The notes under the pieces were generated by a model that was given only the letters and a program-made list of their open reading frames with translations, ran no database searches and was not told where the DNA came from. This document shows positions 43,791 through 54,305 of a stretch of DNA of 64,000 bases, in pieces. The translations under genes were made by a program, and so were the position numbers. The first letter of the stretch is position 1; every line of letters starts with the position of its first letter. Source of the stretch: Argyresthia goedartella (taxonomy: Eukaryota; Arthropoda; Insecta; Lepidoptera; Argyresthiidae); contig OX463809.1 of the NCBI GenBank assembly GCA_949825045.1, positions 3,065,501-3,129,500 of the forward strand, read 5' to 3'.

Positions 43791-44606
43791 TTAGTTGGAC
43801 GTTCCTCTCAATTATTACAACAGCGAGTATTATTTCATATCAATTAAACTACTTTGTAGTTGGTCGAGCCTAATGTTAGAGTTAGAAAAGTAAAATTTCA
43901 GTTGAGAGATGAGTCTGCGCATGTGTGTGTGCTGTAGTTTCTGAACTGTTACATCAGCCGTTTGGTTATTGATCTGCCGCGGTTACCTCTGTTCGGGATG
44001 CGGCTCCCTTTTCCCGGATTTAATTCGATAGCATGATAGAGGCTTTTTTGTCTTGTCTCCCTGTGTTTATAAAGGGCAATTTTATTTTGCTTCACATAGG
44101 ACAGAAAGGTCGCCCTCATTAGAGGTGAAACCAACTCTTTGAGTGGATCTCTCTGCTTCGACTAAAGAGAAGAGAGCCTTTTTGAGGCTCTTGACCTTTC
44201 CAAGTTATTGAAGTAGAACTTGTTAGGTGGCGTTGTGATTTGTGAATTTGTTATTGAGCGTAAAATGTATTTAACCTCTCGTCAGTGGGTAATTTATAAA
44301 ATTGCTGTTCAATTATAATGGCGGATTCCGCCATCCCCACAGACAAGGGGGTTAAGAATATGTGAATGAGAAAGTGTTAAAGGCTTTTCGAAAAGCGCAT
44401 TGATTTTAAAACCCTTTTTAATAGGGCAGATTATATTAAATTAAAGACAGAAGTTATATTTCAATTATTTCAAGCAGTTTGGATTTGCAGATTATATTAA
44501 AATTAAAGACAACGTTAAAAAAGTTTTATTTTAATTATTTCAAGCAGTTTTGATTTTGTTTGAAATAGGTACTCCGAACGAAACAAGGGCCATTTTATGT
44601 TATTTA

Positions 44607-44811
44607 AAGGTGGATCCAGACAAGTTCTTTTGTCCGTATCGTATCAGCGTCGCGATCCATGAACGCCAGTTTGGACGCCCGGAACGGCTGCGCGCCGTAC
44701 CACCACGCCGTGCCGTGCCGTACCGTACGTCCAAACTAGCGCTCTTGGATCGCAACGCCGATACGATACGGAGGTACGTTACGGACAAAAGAACATGTCT
44801 GGACCCACCTT
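44607..44811. mobile_element. Fold-back MITE, arms about 70-85 bp
   Basis: The left arm starts AAGGTGGATCCAGACAAGTT and the right arm ends AACATGTCTGGACCCACCTT. Inner parts TTTTGTCCGTATCGTATC and GATACGATACGGAGG..GGACAAAA pair, as do CAGTTTGGACG and CGTCCAAACTAG. The centre is GC-rich (CCGTACCACCACGCCGTGCC). Related fragments occur at 52258-52330 and 52411-52493. Confidence 0.8.
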
Positions 44812-44955
44812 ATTGCGTGTAGCTATTGTTTATTTGCGTGTAGCTATTGTTTATTTGCGTGTAGCTATTGTTTATTTGCGTGTAGCTATTGTTTATTTGC
44901 GTGTAACTATTGTTTATTTGCGTGTAGCTATTGTTTATTTGCGTGTAGCTATTGT
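44812..44955 (+). repeat. 21-bp minisatellite, about 7 copies
   Basis: The unit GTGTAGCTATTGTTTATTTGC is tandem with almost no variation (one unit has GTGTAACTA). It abuts the right end of the fold-back MITE at 44607-44811. Confidence 0.95.
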
Positions 44956-45293
44956 CATCGACTTTTGCAGTATCTGTTTACGCTTTCCTGTTCCAAAATG
45001 TCGGCATCATACAATGTACATTTTTAGGGCGATCAATTAAATGGGTCAGAGTGTCGATAAGGGGGCGGAAGCCCCCACTTTTTCCTTGGCGCCTCCTTAT
45101 TTTCACTCCAACCAAAATTTTTGAGAACGAGTTCTACTTTGATGACGTGTACTGTGCTGCACGAGTTTATTCTCGGTGGTTATAAGGCAGTGCCCAAAAG
45201 AAGCAATAGCTATGAGCCAACTGTGTTACGAAATATACCTATACACACCTATCTATACGATTACATATAATTATGTTATTTGTTATAGTTATG

Positions 45294-45423
45294 TTATACG
45301 TCTCGCCACACGTAATGAGCGGTGGCCTTGAATGCGCAGTAGTCACTTTTCAATACCTGTCCATATGCGCAGTAATTCCCGCCAACGTCGCCCAGCGCTC
45401 ATAATTCGTGGCGCGAGGTTTAC
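45294..45423. mobile_element. Palindromic 127-bp MITE, copy 2
   Basis: Same family as 19172-19298, same orientation. Ends TTATACGTCTCGCCAC and GTGGCGCGAGGTTTAC, inner GAGCGGTGGCCTTGAATGCG. Confidence 0.75.
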
Positions 45424-46546
45424 TTGCTTTGTCGTTTCGCGGTGTTTGATGTGTAATGAACAGCAGCCTTATGGCGTAAGTCGTCTGACCTATGATCTTC
45501 ATATAGACTTTTACGTTTGACATACATGACTTTTACGTTAGGATACCAGTGCAAGACTGGTATCACGCAAGTATCATCATAATGAAGGCCAAACCCAAGC
45601 TCATTGAATAAAGCCTAGAAGCCTTCGGTGATACCCCGCAATCGATGAAATTATATGAGCATCAGATGAACCATAGACACACGCTATGAACTTCAGAGAG
45701 TTACGCCATAAGGCTGCTATCTGTGGCTGCTGGCATACTTACATGTAGATTAACGTTTCGGTTATTTATACTTCTTCAATAAATAGACGAGTGCTTACTC
45801 CGGGTGAACACCATTTAACTATTCTCTTATAGCGAGACTTGGTCTTTAAATATTTTACCCGACATATGTGTTTAGATCGATGAGACTCCCTTCTTAAGTT
45901 ATACTAGTACCTAGGAAAGATAGTCCTACCTAAGAGACTTTATTAGAGCCGAGAGATAAGCGCGACTTAGCAGTATCTCGGGTCAACTTGGACATCCCCT
46001 ATTTTTATATATATTATGTGCCTAAAAGTAAGATAGATCTCGCTCTGTCTGTAAAAGAAAATCTATTATGATATTGATAACCCTGGGTGTACAAACTCTT
46101 ATATCCAACCAAATCCATAAAAAGTGGCCAAGTGCGAGTCGGAATCGCCCATGAAGGGTTCCATTGTTTCTCTAAGGAACCCTAAAAAGTAACGGAACCG
46201 ACGACGATCCGAGCGGAAGAAAATTGGCAAGAGATGGTTTTCCTTAGTCTAGGTCAAGGTCGGCGCACCAATTTCAGTGTGGCACGGGCGGGACGTTCCT
46301 CGTGCCTTCCTTCTGAGTTCCGATCCGACTCTTTCAGATTGTTTCCTACACAGATGGTTATGTGTTGTGAATGTAATTCAAGTTCGATTAAAGACAGAGG
46401 AAGTAGGTGAGTAATTTCGCTATGTAAGTAAGTATGGGACTAAACCTACGGTGAAATATAGAATAACTTTGAGTTGTTATAGTTTTTTTAATTTCAGTTT
46501 CGTCTTCATTATTTGTCCGTTGAATTAATAGGTCATAAATACATTT
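45424..46546. other. Noncoding with a short CCAAGTGCGAGT repeat
   Basis: No gene was seen. A short copy of the CCAAGTGCGAGT/GGGTTCC repeat lies at 46123-46190. Confidence 0.5.
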
Positions 46547-48816
46547 TTCACACCTTTCATTCGGAAACGTAAGTTTTGCTCCACGACGAGAGGGAACAGA
46601 AAGCTACTTTTCTGTTTAAGCTACTTTTTTAATTTATTCATTGGCATGTAGCATTTACGCAATGTGCCAATTGAACATCGATCTTATTCACTCTGGTAAT
46701 TATTCCTGCTTGAGCCAAAGATCTTAATAAAATTATCGATTGTCATTTCATCGTAATCGATTAAAAACGAACATGTTTCAAGTTTTAACTTTAACAACGT
46801 TATATGAAAATTTATAAATTTTTCGTAATATTTAAAAAAATGTCACAATAAATTATATGTTTTACTGAAATAAAAACTATCGATGACTGTTACTGTGATA
46901 TAATGAATATTGATATCCGGTACCATTGTAATATTCGATTCGATTATTTTTCACATTGGTTAAAGTAGCACACGAATATTTTATCTATGGTAACCACGTG
47001 GTGACTTTTCCCTAATCCTTCACAATCCACAATTATAATAAAAAAGTTTTGTTTTCGTTGTTCGATTACTGTTTATGTGGTGAAAGTATAATTCAAAGTA
47101 TAGTTATTTCATTATTTTTAGAGAATTTTATTTAAATTTTCCTCATAGTCGGTGTGAATAGTTGTAAGTGTCATTCAGGAGCAAAATTATTTTCGTTATG
47201 AGCGCTAACGCTTGAATCCTTCCTAACGCACAGGATTCTAACTAACTTATATCGTAGAATACCTCGCTTCACTCTGGATTCAATGTACCGCCCTCGCCGT
47301 AAATACATCATTTTGCTCCCTTGAGACACAAATAACTATTTCACACCTTTCATTCGGAAAAGTAAGTTTTGCTCCACGACGAGAGGGAGCAAAATGCTAC
47401 TTTTCTGTTTAAGCTACTTTTTTAATTTATTCATTTTCATGAAGCATTTACGCAATGTGCCAATTGAACACAGATCTTAATAAATTAATCGATTGTAATT
47501 TCATCGTAATCGATTAAAAACGAACATGTTTCAAGTTTTTACTTCAACAACGTTATATGAAAATTTATGAATTTTTCGTAATATTTAAAGCCGCCCTCGC
47601 CGTAACATCATTTTGTTCACTTGAGACACAAATTGCTATTTCCGCCTTCTAACCACAAAATAGCACCTTTGACGGCTTTGATTTTAGTTTCTCAGGCGGA
47701 AAAAATATATCCGTAACACGTTCGAAAAGGTTTCTCTAAGAACCTCGCTACGGCACGCGACCCACGCCTTCGGCTCGTGCCGTTCACTTCTTGGTTCGTA
47801 ACTATAAGCCTTTGCGAACTCTACTAAAATCTACTATTAAGCGCCCAATAATTAATTTTCAAGCAACTATTTCATTGTAATAGAAGCTACGGCAACTAAA
47901 ATTGTAAAATGTCTACATATTGCCAGCTTCTAATAAGTGTATCAACTTCTTAAACTAATTTCAACGACCTCTAATTCTAATTCTAATTAATAGTCAGCTT
48001 TATTTTTATACGTTAGAATGAGTAATTGATGACTGAATCTACTAGATTCGCATTATTATTTCGAAATCGCCCTAGTTCCAGCTCAAAAAAACACTTTTTC
48101 ACACCTTTCATTCGGAAAAGTAAGTTTTGCTCCACGACGAGAGGGAGCAAAATACTACTTTTCTGTTCAAGCTACTTTTTTAATATATTCATTGGCATTT
48201 AGCATTTACGCAATGTGCCAATTGAACACAGATCTTAATAAAATAATCGATTGTAATTTCATCGTAGTCGATTAAAAACGAACATGTTTCAAGTTTTAAC
48301 TTTAACAACGTTATATGAAAATTTATGAATTTTTCGTAATATTTTAAAAAAATGTCTCAATAAATTATATGTTTTACTGAAATCAAAACTATCGACGACT
48401 GTTAATAATGAATATTGATATTCGAAACCATTGTTATATTCGATTCGATTGTTTTTACACATCGGTAAAAGTACACAGGAATATTTTATCTGTGGTGACC
48501 TTTTCCTAATCCTACACAATCCGCCAATAGAAAAAAAAATTGTTTACGTTGTTCGATTACTGTAAAAGCGGTGAAAGTATAATTCAAAGTATAGTTATTT
48601 AATTTTTAGAGCATTTCATTTAAATTTTCCTCATAGTCGGTGTGAAAAGTTGTATGTGTCACTCAGGAGCAAAATTATTTTCGTCATGGGCGTTAACGCT
48701 TGAATCCTTCGTTACGCTCAGGATTCTATCGTAGAATCCTTTCCTTCACTCTGGATTCAATGTACCGCCCTCGCCGTAAATACATCATTTTGCTCCCTTG
48801 TGACACAAATAACTAT
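46547..48816. repeat. Three copies of a 0.8-kb noncoding repeat
   Basis: Copies are 46547-47339 (793 bp), 47340-47640 (internally deleted) and 48097-48816 (720 bp). Each starts TTTCACACCTTTCATTCGGA and AAGTTTTGCTCCACGACGAG, and ends CCGCCCTCGCCGTAAATACA and GAGACACAAATAACTAT. Copies 1 and 2 are directly adjacent. No protein is encoded. The spacer 47641-48096 carries a different repeat (CGACCCACGCCTTCGGCTCG), inverted at 53920-54180. Confidence 0.85.
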
Positions 48817-49948
48817 TGAGTCTAGCCACAAGAATGCCTTCTAGGACGAGAAAGGACTGCCTAGGAATTAGGGTGCCCTGATTTGGATTTTCCTTTCGGT
48901 TCGAACTAAAAGCATCGAAATTCCTTTTTTTATGAGACAATAAAATTATTTATTAATTTAGTTGTTGAATAAATTTGTTGTTGAACATTCAATGACTCAT
49001 TTTGAGGTCATAGTCTTTTTTTGCATATTTTCTTAAATATTTTTTTAACTGGACATTTCAGGTTTATGAAAAAAAATTAGGTCTTCGCAACAAGCCCTTT
49101 CATTAGACATGACACAAGATACGGTTTGGAAAACTTAAAAGACGCTACGTTGTATGTGCTAAAAAAAAACTTTTGATGCTGCACTTATAATATCGCGATT
49201 TTATTTACCTTTTGTAGGAGTTTTGGCCGATTGTCAAGTTGTTTAGTTTCGACGTCATCTTTCGTTGGATTATTAATGTTATTTTTCGTTGCGTGTCTGA
49301 AATGTAAAATTATCATATTACTACTATAAGTGCAACCTAATCTACGAGTTAGTAAGTAACTAGTGACTACTCATGCAATATATTTTGACTAATGATGACC
49401 CTTAAAACTGTTTCTTGAAGGGGTCTCAATTAAAATCCCCTTCCATTAAAAGTAGCGTGCATTTCTTGCGTGTGCTAAAATTACTAAACTAAATTGTTAT
49501 ATGTTAATTCTGTCTTATCAGATTAGCTAGTGACTGTTATTATGCAAAGTTGATGTACTTTTACATGCAAACTCAGTTATGGACTCTATTACACTAGCAC
49601 TTGTACAGTTTGCGGCAAGTTTCTTCGGCACTGTGCGACCTGAAATGTCTCTCTCACCACCTTACCCCTTGCGAGAAAGAGAGGACAAAGCTGGCTCAGA
49701 GCCAAAGAAATTCACATTCATTCATGTGTTGTATCACAACACAACACAATAGACTCCACGACGACGACACGACGGTTGAGAATATTTGTCGAATCAGTAG
49801 TGTATCAACATCTCGCGCAAGCGCGACCCAAGGCGATCGACCAGTACCTAACATGTTTAATTCATCAAATTCTTCAAAACGGAATCCTCCATCTCTGGTC
49901 ACCTCTAATCTAAGTGCAACTGCCGTAACAATCAGCGTAAGCCCTCAC
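48817..49948. other. Noncoding, nothing recognised
   Basis: No feature can be supported. An open frame at 49601-49954 on the plus strand lacks domains and overlaps the exon candidate on the other strand. Confidence 0.45.
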
Positions 49949-50095
49949 CTATAATGTCGCAACATAGCCGGGGAGACCTTCTTGCGCAGGTTGGCCATCG
50001 CGGCCAGCTCCTCGCGGCGACAGGACGGCGCCGGCGCACCGCACAGCGTGACCAGCGGCGCCGCCGGCGCCGGCTGCTGTGGCCGAGTAAGCAGT
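49949..50095 (-). CDS. Candidate internal exon, Pro/Ala-rich then helical
   Basis: Acceptor TTTGCCCCCGCAG and donor GTGAGG flank a GC-rich block. Following the upstream exon's phase it encodes LLTRPQQPAPAAPLVTLCGA, PAPSCRREELAAMANLRKKV and SPAMLRHY plus two bases. The phase-2 start matches the exon at 51442-51635. I do not recognise the protein. It may be the 5' part of the CAP gene, which lies 7 kb downstream on the same strand. Confidence 0.6.
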   Translation of the reverse strand, partial: TAYSATAAGAGGAAGHAVRCAGAVLSPRGAGRDGQPAQEGLPGYVATL

Positions 50096-51441
50096 CTGCG
50101 GGGGCAAACACTCTTGTGTTATACATTTGTTTGTATATTTGTAAGTCAACACGCGAAAACGGCTGCGTGGATTTAAATGTTTAGCACAGATATAGTTTAA
50201 AGCAGATATGTGATACCGTCGAAACGCTTTGCTCACTATTCCTTATTATTATATATATTTTTTTCAGACTACCATGCCTCCACATAAGTTACGTTAGTTA
50301 ATTACGCTATAAGCAAAAACCTTACTCTCAATACGACAAATAAAAAATACGAGAAGAATTAGCAGCCGTATGGGATGGAGTAACAATGCAACATTATTGC
50401 CAACAAAAAAAAACTGCATAAAATGAAATCCAGAAAATAAAACTGGGAATGACGGAGATGATTTTTATAAAAATCGGCTTTAACTTCTCAAAGCTCCAGG
50501 TTATTAATAAAATTTCTTAACTTACTACGGGAAAATGACGCAGTCCGTGGTACCAAAATATATATTTTTAATTGGTCTGATTAAATGTTACCCAAGAAAG
50601 GATATCTTTACATATTTTTGGTTTATGTTGACTTTCAACATTTAAAAAAAAACTGGATAAATTGTAACCAATTTTTTTTTTTGTAATTTTTATTCATCGT
50701 ATTACTACCTTTTTATTTGTGTGAAGTAGTCATTTTCGATTTTATTTGTTGATTAAGAGGTGATACAAAGACAATAAAGAAGTTTTATAATACAATAAAA
50801 TCCACCCTAGTAGTTTTTTTGCATAGAAAAACATATATTTCCCCGACATAAAGTGATTGTTAACATAGCAACCGATTTTACGATTGACTTTTCAAACTCG
50901 AGTTAAAGTGGCTTTATCTTCCCTGTCTCAAGTTACCACAAAATGGTAGTAACTTGGGAACACGTTTTTCAATATAATAAAATTGGTTGCTAGAAAACCC
51001 AAATCGTCAATAACTATATCAGCAACTCACCCACTCTTTAAAATATTGACAAGTGACAAATTGCTACGGTCCGAATGTGACAAGCCCTCAAACCCCAAGT
51101 TTCCCAAGGTTTTTGACGGTAGTTTTTGGAAATTACAGCTCCTAAATTTGTAGAATGTAGACGATGCTGCGGGCACCAGCGAGCGTCGAGATCGTTATCA
51201 GTATGCTGTAGGCAGTAATAGTTCCGATAGCGACGGTCAGAGTGTCGATAAGGGGGCGGCAGACCCCACGTTTCCACAAATATTTTACAGTTTCTCTCAT
51301 GGTGTCGTAAATTCACTCGTGGATATATATAGTTTTTGGCACCCAGCAGGGCCATAAGGCTGATACTCACTAATGTAGGTACTATAGGGCTGTATTTAAA
51401 TACAAATGTTTACGTTCTAAAAAGGAAATGTAGGTACTCAC
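50096..51441. other. Probable intron, AT-rich
   Basis: No exon is supported. A string TCAGAGTGTCGATAAGGGGG (51238-51257) is shared with 45046-45065, so this part contains a repeat. Confidence 0.45.
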
Positions 51442-51635
51442 CGTTTAGAGGCCGGCGTTCTCTTAGACAGCAGCGTGTAATCGTGGACGTTGCCGCTCGC
51501 CAGGTTTCTGTTGAAAACCGGTGTCGTCGGCGCATAGTAAGCGTCTTCATCGTCGCGGTTGTTATTCGCTAAAGCCGACTTTAGGGGCAGTAACTCGACA
51601 TTGTCGTCGGCGTGTCGGTCGCGGGGTTGGCTCAT
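51442..51635 (-). CDS. Candidate first coding exon, disordered N-terminus
   Basis: ATG at 51635 opens MSQPRDRHADDNVELLPLKS, then ALANNNRDDEDAYYAPTTPV and FNRNLASGNVHDYTLLSKRT, ending PASK plus two bases at donor GTGAGT. It is acidic and polar with no signal peptide. The GC-rich flank upstream is promoter-like. The phase joins exactly to the exon at 49949-50095. Family unknown. Confidence 0.6.
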
Positions 51636-52257
51636 GACAGCGACATAATGCGTGCGATGCCGCTGGCCGCTTGCTCCAGACTGACTGACTGAACTGAACT
51701 GACGTGACGCGGTGACGGACGGCCGAGTCAGCCAATGCCAGCAGTTTACAAGGGATGTTACCTTGGCGCAGCCGCTGATGCTGCCAGGCATACGAGCATG
51801 ATCAAATAAAACAAGGCCCACTCTTCCCGGAGCCTAACTTACGTAAAACAATTCTACATGTAAGTTAGGCTACGTCATAATATGTGTGAATGTGTCCGTA
51901 TTTAGAAACTCCCATGTGCTTCCATTGCGCGATCAGAGGCTGCATTCACACTCACACTGAATCAATTGAGAAAGTAAACCTGAATTATTACACAATGGGT
52001 CTAGTGATGTAACAATAAAGCTTAAATCTTAGTTGTCAGTCAGTCATCCTCGGTCATTAGGTACTTACTAACCTGACTATAAGTAGAATCTTTATAAATA
52101 CAAATATCCCCCCACCTGCATTTTATTTTCGTACCACCATACAAAATTATGACTATCTACGACATAAACTACCTTTGTAAACTACTTTTTTAAATCTAAA
52201 ATCCAACCTAATGACTTTTCATTAAAATTACCCCACCGCCACACACATAGAGAGAGG

Positions 52258-52493
52258 TAAAGCTGGGTGCGATATGTTATTTTGTCCGTACCGTACCTCC
52301 GTTTCATATCAGCGTCGCGATCCAAAAACTCTGGGCACAGATTACTTAATAGTACTACGTCTCTGGGCACGAAGTAAAAGAGCCCGTATCTCCGTATCAT
52401 CGCGCCCTAGGTGGGTCCAGACCAGACATATTCTTGTGTGCGTATCGTATCAGCGGCAGCGTCGTGATCCAGGAACGCTGTTTGGACGCCTAA
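52258..52493. repeat. Two fragments related to the 44.6-kb fold-back MITE
   Basis: TTTTGTCCGTACCGTACCTC with TATCAGCGTCGCGATCCA (52278-52326), and GTGGGTCCAGACCAGACATA with CGTATCGTATCAGCGGCAGC and TTTGGACGCC (52411-52493), are in direct orientation. They are parts of separate or rearranged copies. Confidence 0.65.
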
Positions 52494-52503
52494 ATTATTT
52501 GCG

Positions 52504-52853
52504 CGACTAAATTACTGAATAGTTTAGCCACCGCTTATTGGCTGGATAAAAACTGTCTGAGCGAAGTGGCAGGTCAGAGGTGTACTTAGTGCCGTGTACG
52601 TAGTTAGGTGAGGAATACTTAGGCCGGTCACACAGCCTGTTCTGAATTGCTGAGTGAAAACCTTCATTCGAGTAACATAAAATGCAATACGAGCGTTGGA
52701 TTTTTTTGTTCTCACATGCTCATCCTTACACGAAGAATAAGTGGCTTCGCTTCGATCCTTCTTCATTCTTCACCTCCGACCTGCATGCAACTTCGCTCAT
52801 ACAATCTTTATTTAGCCAATAAGCGGTGGCTAAGCTATTCAGCTATTTAGTCG
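52504..52853. mobile_element. 350-bp MITE with about 43-bp inverted repeats
   Basis: The left end CGACTAAATTACTGAATAGT, TTAGCCACCGCTTATTGGCT and the right end AGCCAATAAGCGGTGGCTAA, GCTATTCAGCTATTTAGTCG pair with a few mismatches. The interior is noncoding. A related arm fragment is at about 5850-5950. Confidence 0.8.
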
Positions 52854-53613
52854 TGCAAATCAGAAATAATGATTCAGTATTTTTTCGTTCATTTCAGGAA
52901 ATTCCGCTGTTCATGTTCATTCGCTCAATTCGTTTTTTATAACTTTGAGTAATAATGTATAAATACATTATTACTCATAGGAATAAACTAAGGATCTAGC
53001 TACTGTACACCTACCGAAAGCAAAGATAAAAATGTGCAAGTGCGTTGGACAGGACATCCGTATTTGTTTTGGAGGCGGAGCTTTGATACCAGTTTGATAT
53101 AATTTATCAGTAAGCAACTCATTTGGCGCATGCGTTAAGACTTGCGCTTTTTAGCGAAAGATTTTCGCAAAACACTGCAGTGGGGCGGCGGGCGCCGCGC
53201 CGCGTAAATGGGGGCGGTAAAGACTTTATTTATACTTTATAAAGTACCTAACGTTAAAGTTAGTAAATATATATAGATTTATTCATGTAGATATCTAACC
53301 CCCAGTTTCCGACAGAGTGGTCATTTGACAAGAGTTTTAACAAGTTGTCAAAGCAAATTTTCCTTTCGGAAACCGGGGTGTTTGTATCTCAGATATAACA
53401 TTTGGATACCAACTAGAAAGGCATTGTAGGCTGGCTGAAGAATGCTCATTCTACTAAATTGATGATAAGTTCATTGAAAATCAACAACAATCAGCATGAT
53501 ATTAGGAATAATATTATTTCTGTCACAGGTCTAATAATCTTTTCAAATAGTAAAACCTTACGTACGTGCACAGTAGCGACATCCTAGTCTTTTAATTGTT
53601 GACTTTGCAGCGT
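52854..53613. other. Noncoding, small fold-backs only
   Basis: AACTTTGAGTAATAATGTAT is part of a short palindrome near 52942-52978. CCCCAGTTTCCG (53300) and CGGAAACCGGGG (53375) form a weak inverted pair. Confidence 0.45.
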
Positions 53614-53738
53614 ATATACCTCGCGCCACGAATTAAGAGCTCTGGGCGACGTTGGCGGGAATCGCTGCGCATATGTACAGGTAAAGTGACTACTGCGCAT
53701 TCAAGGCCACCGCTCATATCTCGTGGCGCGAGGTATAT
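53614..53738. mobile_element. Palindromic 127-bp MITE, copy 3 (inverted)
   Basis: TATACCTCGCGCCACGAATT and CGTGGCGCGAGGTATAT are the ends. The interior (GGCGGGAATCGCTGCGCATA, ATTCAAGGCCACCGCTCAT) is the reverse complement of copies 1 and 2. Confidence 0.75.
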
Positions 53739-54070
53739 CTACTTAATTATCATTTTCAAAAAGGCACTCGTTAGTTACTATGTTATTGAGATGGAGCTTT
53801 TTATTGTATACTTACCTGAATATTTATTTGCTGTCTGTATTTAATTACGTGTAATTTCTATTTAGAATTAATGAATACACCGTGTGCCCCAAACTGCACG
53901 TCAAGCGGTTACCATACCAAAAGCCTGTTGCTAACGCTGAGTTTGAAATACTTAGTATAGAGGTATATTACCCACGAGTTCGAAAAAGCATACCTGACGA
54001 AACGAGAAGTTTACGGCACGAGTCGAAGGCGTGGGTCGTAGCGAGGTTCGTAAAAAGCCTTTTCGAACGA

Positions 54071-54124
54071 GTTAGGAACTTTGAGTAATAATGTATAAAT
54101 TATACATTATTTATTACTCAAAGT
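54071..54124. repeat. AT-rich palindrome
   Basis: CTTTGAGTAATAATGTATAA is followed by its inverse with a three-base insertion. A shorter relative lies at 52942-52978. Confidence 0.6.
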
Positions 54125-54305
54125 TTAGGAATATAATTTTTCCGCCTGAGAAAGCGGCGAACGTGCTATTTTTAGCTCAGAAGACGGGTTTTTTTTTTGG
54201 GGAACCTGTACGAACGATGTTGAAGTACCTACTGAAGATAATGTAGGTTTTTATTCTATTTTGAATTAATGAATACACAGTGTGTCCCAAACTTAACGTC
54301 AAGCG

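Noticed and set aside
44812..44955. CRISPR-like array
   Set aside because: The repeats are contiguous with no spacers, and the DNA is eukaryotic, so this is a minisatellite.
49601..49954. Plus-strand frame of 117 residues
   Set aside because: It is low complexity with no domain, and it abuts the exon candidate on the other strand.
51150..51290. Minus-strand hydrophobic segment (TLTVAIGTITAYSILITIST), a possible membrane-protein exon
   Set aside because: It has no good flanking splice sites in phase, and part of it (TCAGAGTGTCGATAAGGGGG) is repeated at 45046, so it is more likely repeat DNA.
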